Positions 1 through 11,939 are shown, numbered from the stretch's first letter. The stretch: DNA of 64,000 bases from Ascaphus truei (GCA_036426205.1 CM071570.1:2557997-2621996), one strand, 5' to 3'. The notes: a model not told the origin generated them from the letters alone. Made by a program: numbers and translations.

Positions 1-1427
1 CACTTACCCAGGATCCCCCGTTAGGAAAGATAGCCCTGAGTAAGAAATACAATAACACTTATAGATAAACAATACTAACTCTTTACTTAACACACATATA
101 ACACATTACATAACATAACCATAACCAGATGCTCTACCCGCATCACATCAACCCAGTGTCTGGTGTACCCCACCCAGTGTCCTGTGATCACCCCACACCC
201 AATGTCTCGTAACTCCTACGGAGGTCGTGGGTGACTGCGCAGTCACTATATTAAGCTAGGGCCCAGTTGGTGCACTTTATAATAACGAAGATACCTTCCG
301 AGCACTCCGATGCTCGGGACCGCAACTTTCTTCTCAAAGGGTCAGACGTCCGTCTGATCCTTTCCAGGTACTCTGCCGTTGGACCCCAACGAGGGTCCCA
401 CCGCTCAACGGGAACTGCAGCCGGACCACGGCAACACCAACCGCGTGGGAACAGCAACCGCCGCTATCCCTATCACTAACCACTGCTAGAGCGACAGCAA
501 CCCTAACCTAGGGCCTGTCCCTGAGGAACCGCAACCTGGGATGGCTTGAGGGAAACTCCTAGGGCCTGTGGACATAACCTGCCCCCCTTCCCCCAGCTAC
601 CCAGTCCTAACTGTAACTAACAACTAGCTATTAACTAGCTCACCTGCAGCTGACACACCGCACACACTGCACGCACTGTGCCTCTTTGACAGTGCCCACA
701 GCTCTCTCCGCTGCGACACTGCCAAACCAGCACCTCCCACACTCAAGGGTCACCTCCCTAGCTAAGGCGTCCCTCCTCAGTCTAAGGCGTCCCTCTTCAG
801 TTACCCCCTACCCTTACCCGGGAATTGGGGCCTGCCTGGGGATCTAGGGAGAACCCTTACCTGATGCAGGAGCCACGCGCTCCCTGCACCCTTCCTACTC
901 CTTCCTCTGCTCTGCCTGACTGACGCATGCAAAGCCCGGGAAATGTATCTATATTCCCGGGCTGAGCTTCCTCCAGCCCTATTGGCCGCAAGGGAGCACC
1001 TGACCTTTGTCTCCCTAAGCCTCCTGGGAGTTGTAGTTCCCAGGGGCTGCCTAAAGCATTGGGGCCGCGTGCGCGCTTCCCTCGCGCATGCGCGAACCCC
1101 TAATGGCCGCCTCAACCTCTCTACTCCCTGTCCTGCCCTCGCGCGATCTCTCTGGAGCCTTCCCTGCGCTTGCCACCTACTGCGCATGCGCGAGACTCCC
1201 TGTAATGGCGGCGCACTCTCCTCCAGCCGCCGAGCCGGTGGCAACGCGATCGCGGCCCTAGCGACGGCCCGATCGCGTCCCCGGCAACCACAGCTCCGAT
1301 CTGCTCCCTGCTCTGGCCCCCACCCTCGCGAAGTGCCGGCGGGTCCGTCGCAGCCTCCGGCGGCACCCGCTACCTCACGGCACTCGCGGAGAGGGGCCAG
1401 AAATCGTGATTTTACCTCGGGGCTACA
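1..1427 (-). mobile_element. LTR-like repeat, cut by the window edge
   Basis: Read on the minus strand from 1427 the sequence begins TGTAGCCCCGAGG. It shares many short blocks in the same order with the LTR-like elements at 35379-36531 and 57777-58908. Shared blocks include GAAGGTAT followed by AAGTGCACCAAC, CGAGCATCG, TTGCGGTT and GGGGATCCTGGGTAAGTG, the last of these at the window edge. It is GC- and CpG-rich between about 900 and 1400. No protease, reverse transcriptase or integrase coding is seen, so only the LTR is visible and the internal part, if any, lies left of the window. Class Ty3-like is a guess. Confidence 0.5.
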
Positions 1428-1504
1428 TATACATATACATATGTATACATATACATATGTATACGTATACATATACATATGTATACATATACATATACAT
1501 ATAC

Positions 1505-1542
<38 letters not shown>

Positions 1543-1564
1543 GTATACATATACATATACATAT
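1423..1564. repeat. ATACAT/ATGTAT microsatellite
   Basis: This is a 140-bp alternating purine-pyrimidine tract of repeated TATACA and CATATA units with occasional TATGTA. It abuts the end of the LTR-like repeat. Long open frames of Tyr, Met, Val, Ile, His and Thr across it on both strands are artefacts. Confidence 0.95.
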
Positions 1565-2000
1565 GAGAAAGTCACTGTCGTGACGAAACGCGTCAGGGCA
1601 CGCTACCACGACACTACGTCATCACACAGTGCGCGCTTTACGGCCGGAGAGCGCATGGAGCTGATCTGAGGCTGAAAGAAACTCCCAATCGCACTAACGC
1701 TAAGAGACATTGCTTCCAATCATCCGACAACTGCTGGAGGTGAACCGGAGGGACTATCTACCATCTGATGTGTTCCAGGACGGTGTGGCCTTATTGGTGG
1801 TGATTATATCACAAACTGCCTTTTTATCTTGTACTTTTGTGAGTGTTTTAATCCCCTTGTCCTCTTTTTTATTGATTAAATGTACTGTTTTACACTATGG
1901 GACGTGCGCTCTCTGTTCTTCTCTTTCTATAGTCCTCCTGTTGGAATTGGTTATTCCTTCTGAGAGCAGCCGTGGATCCCTGAGCAGCATTTCCATTTAC
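1565..2000. repeat. Dispersed repeat with GACGAAACGCGTC core
   Basis: It starts directly after the microsatellite with GTGACGAAACGCGTCAGGGC and continues as moderately GC-rich and then T-rich sequence. The ACGCGT core recurs at about 2955 and inside the fold-back elements at 6780-6870 and 12715-12745. No transposase is seen. The borders are approximate. Confidence 0.4.
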
Positions 2001-4147
2001 ATTTGAATTTCTACTGGACTTGTACTAAGGATTGGACTTTCTTCCATTTTTGTCCCCTTTTTCCGTTTGATATATGTTATTATTATACATTGGCACGTGT
2101 TTTTATATTTTTTTACACATTTTTAACACTTTTTCACATTTATGTTTTTTTTATATTGTTAGATTGTTAATTTTTATTTGATTTTCACTAATATTATACA
2201 CAATATCTGCACGGTTTAATTCATTTTATTTTACCTTGTTTCACGAGTGGCGCTACTGAATGGGGCGTGTAAGACATAGGTATGACAGAGACAGAGGGAC
2301 AGAGGACAGTAGCAGAGGGGACAGAGACAGAGGACAGAGAGAGACCAAGACGAGGAGATAGGAGAGTAGCGAGAGAGAGAGAGGAGGAGATATATACTTT
2401 ATTAATGAATATATATATATATATATATATATATAACATTGACGTTGGGTATTATTGACTTTAAGACCATAGTCACCCCCAGTGAATAATAACATATGAT
2501 CTATTGTCAGTATGGTTGAATAACAAGTACTTATCTAACAGAATTATGTTTCTTTTAAACATACTTTTTATTTGTTTTAAGTTTTTAAAATTGTTTTAAT
2601 TTCCTTAGATATCTTGTATACTTAGTGTTAGTAGCAGATGTAATTGTTTTAAAGCACTTGTTTGCTTTATACAAATGAAGATGCTTTGTCTGATAGTCTA
2701 TAGGAAATTATTTGCTATGTCTTGGTCCTGTGTTAAGGGAGAATTTTTATCCCCATATTGATCACATTTGTAGTATTTTACTGATGCTGAAATTATTGGT
2801 TGACCGCCCATCGGGGGAGCGCCACTCACCACCATGCCTCACCATTGGTATTCGTACTAGGAGGAGGGAGTTTGGGTGTGTTTGGAGGGCGGGCCTCTCT
2901 CGGTCGACGGCCCCTTTTAAATACGGCATCTTTGACAAAGTGAACGGATTGACCAAACGCGTCAGAGGCTCCTCTCAAGGCTCTTGTTTGTCTACTGTTG
3001 CAATTCATCATAAATAGCCTTAATATAGCGATCCCAGTATCCGTCTTCTTTCCTCCCTCGACGAATTTGCAGCACTATTGGCACGCAATATCCTCCCCTT
3101 GGGAGAACCTTTATTATATAGATAACGGTCCGTTACTTAACCTGATATTAAAGATGCTCTGTTGATCTGGGCCAAATCTGGGTTTGTTAATAACGTTGAC
3201 AGTGTACCTAGTTATGTGCTAGCAAATATTATTTTCATCATGAAACTTAGACCCATACTTCCGGCACTGTTAAGTAAAACACGCGACGCCATGACACTCT
3301 AAGACTGCCTCCACTATATCGCCTATACATACATTGTTTGTATCTTTCCTTTTATTCTCTGCAACCTAACAAAATGGTCTTAATGATTTGCCATAACCCT
3401 TATATATGTAAGGCGATGTTTACCTTGGCACTATTACTCTCGTCTGTTTGGCATTTTAAACTCAAACTGGGCCAACATTTCTGTTGGCGCGTAATGTGTA
3501 CAGGCTCCAATAAACAAAGGCAAGTGTTTTACTGCCGCTGACATAGAAATACTTATTTTTTTACACAACAACGAAATGTGCCATTTTGATCTTCCTTGAG
3601 CATTTATAGCTGTTTTACTAAGAATATAAGTTTTTCTTTAATATTGTTAGTTCAAAAAGCATAGCGAGCTTATGAACAGTTACAAACATGGAGACCTGGG
3701 GGCTGCGCATGTTTGATACGTTAGTAATATTGCTTATCAGTATGATAACTGGTTAATATACAGTAGGTGCTGTAGACATCAATGTAATCTCCACTAGCCT
3801 TTCAACTCTCCCTAGAGGACAAGATAACACAATGTAACCACATTATCTAGCAGGATCAATACAGACATGGAGGAGATTTCAGTGCTGAAGACTGCTCAAT
3901 CTCAATAAAAACTCATAATAAAAAATAACACTTCTCAACCAGCACTTCTGCTCTATTACCAATGTCCCTGGATAGAAGAGCCATAATTGACATTACAGGA
4001 GGGTGGGCAGACACACTGAATGTGGCAAGCCACCGTAAGAAAAAACAATGCGGGGTCCATTACATCTGATGATTTAGTTTGATTATTTTGTTGACAATTA
4101 GAAACATTCATAACAGAGGTAGCCATGACTTGCGTCCCCAGTAGCGA
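2000..4147. other. Non-coding stretch, mostly unassigned
   Basis: This holds a T-rich region (2000-2220), a GA-rich tract (2282-2393), an AT dinucleotide run (2410-2434) and a second ACGCGT-containing repeat (about 2890-3100, with ACCAAACGCGTCAGAGGC). The rest, to 4147, shows nothing I can name. No exon-like open frame with splice borders was recognised. Confidence 0.6.
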
Positions 4148-4510
4148 CCCCGAAAACAGTCAATTTGCGGGCTGCAAGTATTAAAGCAGCGGTTAATCCT
4201 GCCGGGCCAGCCGCAAGAGCTGCGCAGAGGCGCCCCAGAGAGAAGCAGAGAATCGGATGACGTCACTACTTTCCTATTGGCCATTGCGAATGGCCCGCTA
4301 CGGAAGTGTGCATCTGAAAGCAGAGGGTCCCCGGATCAAAAATGATGGGGTTCAAGCTCAGGAGACCCCTGCTTCAATCCAGTATAGAAAATAAAAGTAT
4401 ATTGGATTGCTCAAGAGCTGCTCAGGGAGACACAGGGAGAATCTCGTGTCTCTGGGACTCCTGTGCAGCTTTACAGGATAGGAAACAGAAATAAACGCCC
4501 GGCGCTTCCT
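4148..4510. repeat. Dispersed repeat R1 (GTTAATCCTGCCGG family)
   Basis: The order of blocks is GTTAATCCTGCCGGGC, GCCCCAGAGAGAAGCAG, then GGAGACCCCTGCTTCAATCC and a CTGAGCAGCT-like part. The same blocks recur at 42098-42360 and 63416-63690, with shorter relatives at 11765-11870 and 7300-7440. The CAGGGGGTCTC and GACCCCCTGCTTCC parts are partly self-complementary. No coding capacity is seen. Confidence 0.6.
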
Positions 4511-4940
4511 TATACACAGTGCCATAGCATATTAAAAAATATAAACAGCAAATGCAAGAAAGGGAAAATATGCAATATAAATAAGGTAACACAATAAAAT
4601 ATATATAATCAAAGTACCACTCAAACCTTAATAGGAAAAAGCCACAATCCTCTAGAGCATGGTGCGCAACTGGGGGGCGCGCCCCCTGGGGGGCGCAAGA
4701 TTATGTGGGGGGGCGCAGGCTGCGTGCGGGGAACCGGCGGGGCGGGCAGAGCTGTGCGGGCAGAGCAGTTCTCTGCTGTGTCTTGGCAGAGGGGGCGGGG
4801 GCCTTCAGAGGGGCGGGGCCGTGCTGCGGGGCCTTCCCTGCACACAGACAAGACCCTTCTCCTCCTCCTGTCTTTTACCCGCCCGTTTTCAGCAGCACAT
4901 GGGGGGACCGGAGCAGGTTATTTTACCCTCCCACCCCACC

Positions 4941-5500
4941 GTGTGTGTGTGTGTGTGTGGTGTGTGTGTGTGTGTGTGTGGTGTGTGGTGTGTGTGGGTG
5001 TGTGTGGTGTGTGTGTGTGTGTGTGTGTGGTATATATGAAGAATGTGTGTGTATATGTAGTGTGTTATGTATATGTGTGTTTATTGTGTGTGTATCTGTT
5101 TTGTATGTATATGTGTGTGTGTGTTATTGTGGTGTGTGTGTATTATGGTGTGTGTATCTATATGTGTATGTGTGTGTGTATTTAGTACTGTGAAATGGTG
5201 CGTGTGTATGGTGGTCGGGATTTATCTATCTGGCTGGGGTGTGTGTGTGTGTGTATATATATAGTGTTGGTGTGTGGTTGGGGTGGGTTGTGGTGTGTGT
5301 GTGGTGGGGTGTGCTATCCTGTGGTTGTCTGGGTGGTGTGTGTTGTGATTGAGTGTTTTGTGTGTGTGGTGATTATGTGAGGTTGTTGTGACTGTGCGGT
5401 GTGTGGGTAGGTGTGTCTGTGTGGAGTTGTGTTTTGGAGTGTGGTGTTGTGGTGGTGTGTTGTGATTGGTGTGTGTGTTGGTGTGTGGTTGTTTGTGATT
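4941..5500 (+). repeat. GT-rich microsatellite tract
   Basis: Pure (GT)n runs at 4941-5030 decay into GTGTAT, GTGGTT and similar variants to about 5500, all inside the hAT element. The overlapping Cys/Val-rich open frames on both strands are by-products of the repeat. Confidence 0.9.
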
Positions 5501-5984
5501 GAATGCAGCGTTTGCACAAAACTGAGGGGGGGGACGCCCCAGGCAAGATTATTTGGCGTGGGCGCGTGCAGCAAAACCTGGTTGTGCAGGCGAAAAAGAT
5601 GTGCGAGCGCGGGCGGCCAAAAGGAATAGTGCAGGTGGTGGCCACGTGTGTCGGAGGTACGCGGAGGAGCACGCCCCAGCGCTTGTGATTGTAACAACGC
5701 CCCTCCCTCCGGTGTCTGCCTACAATAGCGCTGTGGTCCTGCTCTCCTCCGCTGGCAACGCCTAGCTGCTTGCTGCGATCCTCTTCAGTGAGAGGGTAGG
5801 CTGCACTATATCATCATACGTATGATGTACAGAATAATATAAAAAAAAAGTGTAAACACTTCCCCGCTCGTGTGTGCAAAATATGAGGACACCCTGTGCT
5901 CATGCTTGGAGAGTTGGTGTGATGGTCACCGCTCTCAGCGGCACGTGGACGCAGCCTAATTTGCAAGAGCGAGTGTTGAGTATG

Positions 5985-6265
5985 TGAAGTATTTAGGCTG
6001 CGCTTATATGTGCCGGGACGCAACGTCGCCGAAAACATGCATTGTCGCCGCCGCGTGCGCTTATAGTAAGCGTGACGTGGCACGTGATTTTTTGAAGCCG
6101 GCCATATTGATTTTTAAGGGGCTGTCGCTCAGGTGACAGCCGCTGAACCAATCAATGGCCGGTACCCACGCAGCCGCCGCACAACGCGATAATACACACT
6201 TCGGCTAGAGGCGCGGGGTGACGTCGCGGGCACTATATGCGCGCGCCTTAGACATATTTGTATTT
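5985..6265. repeat. GC-rich dispersed repeat nested in the hAT element
   Basis: This CpG-rich block contains CACGTGATTTTTTGAAGCC, GGTGACAGCCGCTGAACCAA and GTGACGTCGCGG. It resembles the GC-rich repeats at 14040, 18505, 27608 and 45672 in its CACGTGA, CCAAT and TGACGTC words, but it is the most distant member. Confidence 0.4.
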
Positions 6266-7297
6266 ACATGTTATACCGTTTAATAAGGGTTTTTTTTTTC
6301 ATGGGATTTTGATTACATAGGCAGGGGGGGGCCGGAGAAAGAAATTTCATGGTAAAAAGATGGGGCTCGGCATAAAAAGTTTGCTCACCCCTGCTCTAGA
6401 GAACAGAAAACGCAGAGTGGATGAGGGAGTGTTGTCCTAGATTTGACCAATGGTGTCTGCAGCAGCTTCAGATGATGAACTGCCTGGTAGCCAAGCTAGA
6501 TGCTGGTGGGAAGAAAAACGGGAACGGGTGGGGGGGGTGGAGGGAGACAAAGAAGGGCTGATGGTGTAGTAATATAAAAAACCTTTAATAAATGACACAT
6601 AAAAAAAGCCCCTGAGGGCGTACTCACACTCTGTACTGCCACTCACGGGCACAAAAGGGTATCTTTAAAGCCAATGGTGCATTCTCACCGTCTCTGGCAG
6701 TCTCTGACGGTCACTATAAGCGGCCCTGGGGTTCTCGTGCATGCTTGACTGGAGTCGGCGTCTGGCGTCACGATCAACCGGGAACGGATTGCCTTCATCC
6801 TCTCCACACCAACGCGTTTCGCAAGATGGGTTAACGCTTCGTCAGTCAGTTAATCTATCTTGCGAACGCGTTGAGTGGAAGAGGAGACATCTGTTCCCGG
6901 GTTGATCGTGACGCCAGAGCGACTCAGAAGTGCACGAGAAACCCAGGCCGCTTGTGTGGGACCGTCAGAGAATGCCAGAACTGCAGAGAGAGGAGGAGAT
7001 GCGACCATTGGCTGTAAAGATACCTTATAGAATGCCCTGAGTGGAGTACAGAGTGTGAAGTACGCCAGGGGGGCTTTTTTATGTGTCATTTATTAAAGGT
7101 GTTATATTACTACACCATCAGTCCCATTCTTGGTCTCCTTGCCACCCCCCCCCACCCCCTTCCCGTTTTTCTTCCCCACAGCTATAGCTTGGCTACAGGC
7201 AGGTTCATCATATGACGCTGAGCAGAAGACAAAACACTGGTCAAATCTAGGACACACTCCCTCATCCCTTGCGTTTTCAGCTCTTACAGGATGCTGG

Positions 7298-9285
7298 TAA
7301 TTGGCTTGATCGGATTAACGCGGCGCTTGACCCATTCAGAAGCAGGGACTCCCACAGATTTAATCCTCCCGGGCCGCTTTCTGTTTTTGCGGCACCACGG
7401 ACAGCGAGGGGCCACATCTGTAATGCATTTAATACGGTGTGAATGTAAAACAATTAGATTCGTGGTTTTATTAGATGTGGTGTAGCCTGCTTCAAATAAC
7501 ATGTGTGATGCACATTTCATCATTTCAACTATATGAATCATTTGAAAAAGAAAAATGTGATAATTATGAAAAGCAATTAATTATTCCTTATAAAATAGTG
7601 TAATTTAAATAAACTGGGAAATGGACCCTTTTTAGATGTTTTCATATACTATATTGTGTTTTATGACCTTGGTAGTTCAGGGAATCCTTTATTGTTTAAA
7701 TTAAATGGGGGGGGGGGGGTTATAGTTTATTAATATTTTTATTTGAACCTATTTTTACTTCAATTGCATTAGAGGATGTCTCAGCTCACCATGTATATGA
7801 GTGAGCTTTAAAAATACATATTTATATACTTATACAGCAGGTGTCAAATTTTGGTTTAAAAAAAAAATGTACAGTAGCACTCAGATGTAACCCTATAACC
7901 ATTTTTCTGCCTTTACTCATAAAATATTGTACAAGGAAAAAATACATGGGAATTAACATCATGTTCAAATGCCAACGTTATAGATTACAGACCATCAACC
8001 AAAGTAGTTCACACCAATGAGAAAATAATGTAAGCTTTCTAAACAAACTTTTTAAACTACCATTAAAAACATACTTTGCCAACGATTCATTTATTGATGT
8101 GAAAAACTGATGTGCTCAATAGTCCACATGAGGCGGACACGCGATACATTAGTCTCAGAACATGACGAACTTCTCTACATAATAGCAAATTGCATGCTAC
8201 ATTTATACTGACAGACCAAGGATTCTCAAACCTTTCCTCAGGGACCATGATCAACAAAACTCCGAATTTACTAATATTTGTGCAAACACATGTGGATGAA
8301 TGACCGTCATTTACTGTACATATAAATGCGAATTCCTTAGTAGCCCAAAGAACTTGGTCTGGTTCAAAGCCCTGAAAAAAGTTTCAGCCCCAGGACTAAA
8401 CTATGCAGACAATTTGCCATGTGGTGTATTATTAATATTACGGCACCAGGAAAGAAGGATTGAGCTGTACAGCTTGTTCAGGTAAATCCTGAGTAAGCCA
8501 AAAGTGATTAACTCACAACCGCTTGGAGCTTAAAAGTTCCCAGCAGGAACTGAGCACATAAGCCTGTGTATTCAAGAACAACACAGTAAGCCACAACACC
8601 ATTCTGTCTCCCACTTATGCAAAAAGCATAATGTGCTATATTTACTTAGCGTTGCGACGCCATTAGACACCTATTAAAAAAATAAATTGTTAGGCCAAAT
8701 GTAAAGACACTGTGAGAAAGCCCCATGTTTGCATAGCATTGTGATGGTTGGATTTGTGCAGTAGTTCCCATGATACCCGTAACAGGATGAATACAATATG
8801 CACATTACAGCATATGAGAGGAATAATCAAACACTTATGAATGATCTGGATATATTTGTATCCCCACAGTGTGACGATCTATTTTGGGGATCTAGATCAC
8901 TTATTCATTACTAAAACTAGATATTAAAATAAGAAAGCAGAAATAAAGATTATGCGTTATATTTTCTTTTAAATAACTAGTAAACATGTGTGTAAATATA
9001 CATACACACACAGGTTTAGTAACGTTAGAAAATATTAGTGAAGTATGAAAAATCTCAGTAATAAAATAAATAAATAAAGTTAATAAGCAGTTAATAATGC
9101 AAGTAATGGAGGTATTAGTTGATTAGTCCATAATGTACAAGTTAGAGTCTGCATGAAGTTTCCTAGATGGAAATGAAGATGACGATGGAAGGGCCTTTGC
9201 TGCCTCTTTAGGGTATAATAGAACATAGAATCTGGAAAAGAGCACAAACAGGGGCACCAATGGGGAAGTCAGTCAATACCTTTTA
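7298..9285. other. Intronic or intergenic sequence, largely unassigned
   Basis: 7300-7440 contains an inverted fragment related to repeat R1 (CTCCCGGGCCGC). A G-run lies at 7707-7720. The remainder is AT-rich, with no open frame that looks like an exon and no recognised repeat. Confidence 0.5.
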
Positions 9286-9289
9286 ATGT

Positions 9290-9770
9290 ACTATAAATAA
9301 AATAGTTATGTACTTACATTTTAGTGCATCGTCAAGCATATAAGAATACAGCCGTCATATGACTCCAAGAAAGATCTCCTTTCGAACTCCGATTGAACAC
9401 TTCCTCCACTGACTCCCTAGCGACGCTGGTTCTCCTGCTGGAGCCCAAGTGAAGCTTGGTGATGTCACAGTGCGCCTGGTCAGTACGGATCCCGACAGGT
9501 CCCGTCTTCCTATGCTTTTTCATGAGATCACGTCTCGCTTCCTTAGGAAACAGGATTGACTGAGGCACACTGTGTTTGAGTTTATATACCAAAAGACAGA
9601 AAAGCCCAATGCTACATACAATTTGACAAAATATATAGTAATTAGTATATATTTAAATACTTCAATAATAATATTCTCATGAATCAGAGTTTGCTGGTTA
9701 ATGTGTGTTTCAGTTTATATACCCTCTATTGTTGCTCCAAATCATTTGTATCAAATTCAAATGAATCAAA
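9290..9770 (-). repeat. Dispersed repeat R2, minus orientation
   Basis: On the minus strand it reads GATACAAATGATTTGGAGCA, then GGGACCTGTCGGGATCCG and AGGAAGTGTTCAATCGGAG. The same order occurs on the plus strand at 11940-12310. This copy is interrupted by a 114-bp insertion (9591-9704) between 19-bp direct repeats at 9572-9590 and 9705-9723 with one mismatch. Confidence 0.65.
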
Positions 9771-10019
9771 CAATGCGTATGGACACAAAAAGCAGTCACC
9801 ATCTAAATTAGATTAGAAATATTCCCTTTGAGCAATGCCAAAGAGTAAAGAGAAAATGTAGAAAAAAATGATGATTTCCTCACAGAATCAAGAAACTGAT
9901 TGAAGACTCATTCAATAGCAGCCAAACAAAAAAGAAGTGAACTAATTAATAATTAAAAATTAATAAGTTGTGTAAGTACCTTAATAACCAAAAAAATTGA
10001 AAAGAAAATATACAGTAGG

Positions 10020-11226
10020 ACCCTTTCAGTGTGAGATGGGCAGGCACATTATTGGAGATAAGGAAAAAGCAGAGGTATTCTTTGCCTCTGTATTTACCAG
10101 GGAAGTATCAATTGCAATAAAAGTACAGTACTGAGGAGTTAGCCGCAATTTCTACAGTATATAAAAGAACAATTGGTTAAAAGAGGAAGAAGTTCATAGG
10201 TGGCTTCATAAAATTAAAGTAAATAAGATACCTGGCCCCGATGACATGTATCCAAGAGTACTTAAGGAGCCAAGTTCAGTAATAGCCAAAGCATTACATT
10301 TAATATTCAAGGACTCCATTTCCACAGGCTCAGTACCCCAAGATTCATGTAAAGCAGACGTGGTGCCAATAATTAAAGAGAGAGCTAGATCACAACCGGG
10401 GAATTACAGACCTGTAAGCCTGACTTCAATAGTGGGCAAGTTACTTGAAGGTTTAGTACAGGATAATATTCAGAAATACCTAATGGAAAACAAAATTATT
10501 AATGATAGTCAGCATGGATTTATGAACGATAGGTCGTGCCAAACTAACCTTATTTGTTTCTTTGAGGAGGTAAGTAGGAATTTAGACCAGGGTAATGCAG
10601 TTGATGTGGTCTACTAAGATTTTGCAAAGATTTTTGACACAGTTCCACCCAAGAGGTTAGTGTACAAAATAAAGCAAATTGGACTTGGTAAAAAATATTT
10701 GCACCTGGTTTGAAAGCTGGTTGAATAATAAACAACAAAGGTATAATAAATGGAACTTTTTCAGGTTGGACTAAAATTGTGAGTGGAGTACCTCAGGGAT
10801 CGGTACTGGTACCCCGCTTTTTAACTTGTTTATTAATGACCTTGAGGTTGGCATAAAGAGCAAAAGCGCCATTATTACTGATGACACTAAATTGTGCAAG
10901 GTAGTAGAATCAGAGCAGGATGTAAGTTCCCTCCAGAAGGACTTGGAGAGACTGGAAACGTGGCCAGGTAAATGGCAGGTGAGATTAGATACAGATAAAT
11001 GTAAGGTTATACATTTGGGAAACAAGAATAAACAGGCGACTTACAAATTAAATGGAGATAAATTAGGAGAATCCATGATCGAGAAGGATTTAGGAATGCT
11101 TGTAACAACAGGTATAGCAAAAAGTCATGCAGTAGCTGCAAAAGCAAACAAGATCTTATCTTGCATTAAACGGGCAATCGTACATAATACCGCGCTCCTC
11201 CCTATAGAAGTGGGCATTTTAATATA
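10020..11226 (+). mobile_element. CR1/L2-type LINE fragment, reverse transcriptase region
   Basis: Several open stretches together encode part of a non-LTR reverse transcriptase. 10246-10617 gives NYRPVSLTSIVGKLLEGLV, NDSQHGFMNDRSCQTNL and DQGNAVDVVY. A stop then replaces the expected Leu before DFAKIFDTV (motif A). After a frameshift, GVPQGSVL and FINDLEVG follow, and 10826-11225 continues with a TDDTKL box where FADD is usual, then NKNKQATYKLNGDKLG and KAMRK-like repeats. Upstream bases 10020-10240 fit the linker before the RT domain (GPDDMYPRVLKE at its end). No endonuclease domain is seen, so the copy is 5'-truncated, and it is dead. A Tigger-like MITE follows at 11227, after which the LINE does not resume. 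Confidence 0.85.
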
Positions 11227-11558
11227 CAGGCATACCCCGGTTTAAGGACACTCACTTTAAGTACACTCGCGAGTAAGTACATCTCGCTCAATAGGCAAAC
11301 GGCAGCTCACGCATGCGCCTGTCAGCACGTCCTGAACAGCAATACCGACTCCCTACCTGCACCGAAACTATGCGCAAGCGAGGAGACTATAGAGCCTGTT
11401 ACAAATGCGTTATTTACATCAGTTATGCACGTATATAACGATTGCAGTACAGTACATGCATCGCTAAGTGGGAAAAAGGTAGTGCTTCACTTTAAGTACA
11501 TTTTCGCTTTACATACATGCTCCGGTCCCATTGCGTACGTTAATGTGGGGTATGCCTG
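11227..11558. mobile_element. Tigger/pogo-like MITE
   Basis: The ends are inverted: CAGGCATACCCCGG at the left, and GTGGGGTATGCCTG at the right. A TA dinucleotide flanks each end (11225-11226 and 11559-11560), as expected for Tc1/mariner-group elements. The CAGGCATACC start matches the Tigger terminal style. It is 332 bp with no transposase, and sits at the 3' edge of the LINE fragment. Confidence 0.75.
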
Positions 11559-11764
11559 TAGTATCACTGAAATGTCTTAGGGGTAGGTTTACTGTCTCAT
11601 CTGCTTTACATAGCAGTTACAGAGCCCCTACCAATTTTCCAATTAGTGCAGATACAATACACCCCAGTGTCAGTCTGGACAACACCTTTCTTTGAAGAGT
11701 AGGTGAATGTATACTGTAAGGCTGACAGAAAGAAATGTGTACAGTGTTTTTTTTTGTTTTTTTA

Positions 11765-11900
11765 AACATGGGATTAAAACAGGGGATCTCCAGAGCTAAA
11801 CCCCATTAAACTCCTGGGACCCCCTCCCCCCTCTGCTTCCAGAGATACTTACCTCAGAAGGGGTACATACATACATACATGTATACATATATACATATAT
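11765..11900. repeat. R1-related palindromic fragment and short ATAC repeat
   Basis: ACAGGGGATCTCCAGAGCTA and CCTGGGACCCCCTCCC resemble the GGTCTCCGAAGCTGAACC and CAGGGACCCCCTGCTTCC parts of R1. A short ATACAT run follows at 11865-11900. Confidence 0.45.
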
Positions 11901-11939
11901 ATCACTCAATCCATATGAGAGGAAAATGCTTGATGCGTT

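Larger units (their letters stand above)
4658..6393. mobile_element. Non-autonomous hAT-type DNA transposon
   Basis: The element is flanked by an 8-bp target-site duplication, ctctagag, at 4650-4657 and 6394-6401. Eight bases with central TA are typical of hAT elements. The left end reads CATGGTGCGCAACTGG and the right end, reversed, CAGGGGTGAGCAAACT, imperfect terminal repeats of the CAGGGGTGCGCAAACT kind. The 1736-bp interior has no transposase. It holds a GT-rich tract (4941-5500) and a GC-rich block similar to repeats elsewhere (5985-6265). It is inserted in the left arm of the fold-back element at 4643-7297, so it is the younger of the two. Confidence 0.75.
4643..7297. mobile_element. 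Large fold-back element interrupted by the hAT insertion
   Basis: Two arms of about 430-440 bp are inverted copies. The left arm is 4643-4657 plus 6402-6827, and the right arm is 6857-7297. The centre contains AACGCGTTTCGCAAGAT, a 29-bp spacer, then ATCTTGCGAACGCGTT. The outer ends still pair across the hAT insertion (left: CACAATCCTCTAGAG then GAAAACGC; right, reversed: CAGCATCCTGTAAGAG then GAAAACGC). Paired words such as TAGATTTGACCA/TGGTCAAATCTA and TAATAAATGACACATA/TATGTGTCATTTATTA show the arms. No protein is encoded. Confidence 0.8.

Noticed and set aside
801..1562. Long open frames on both strands (over 200 residues) rich in Tyr, Met, Val and Thr
   Set aside because: They run through the ATACAT microsatellite and a CpG-rich LTR-like block; low complexity and no similarity to a known protein.
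4659..5264. Overlapping Cys/Val-rich open frames
   Set aside because: Products of the GT dinucleotide tract inside a hAT element.
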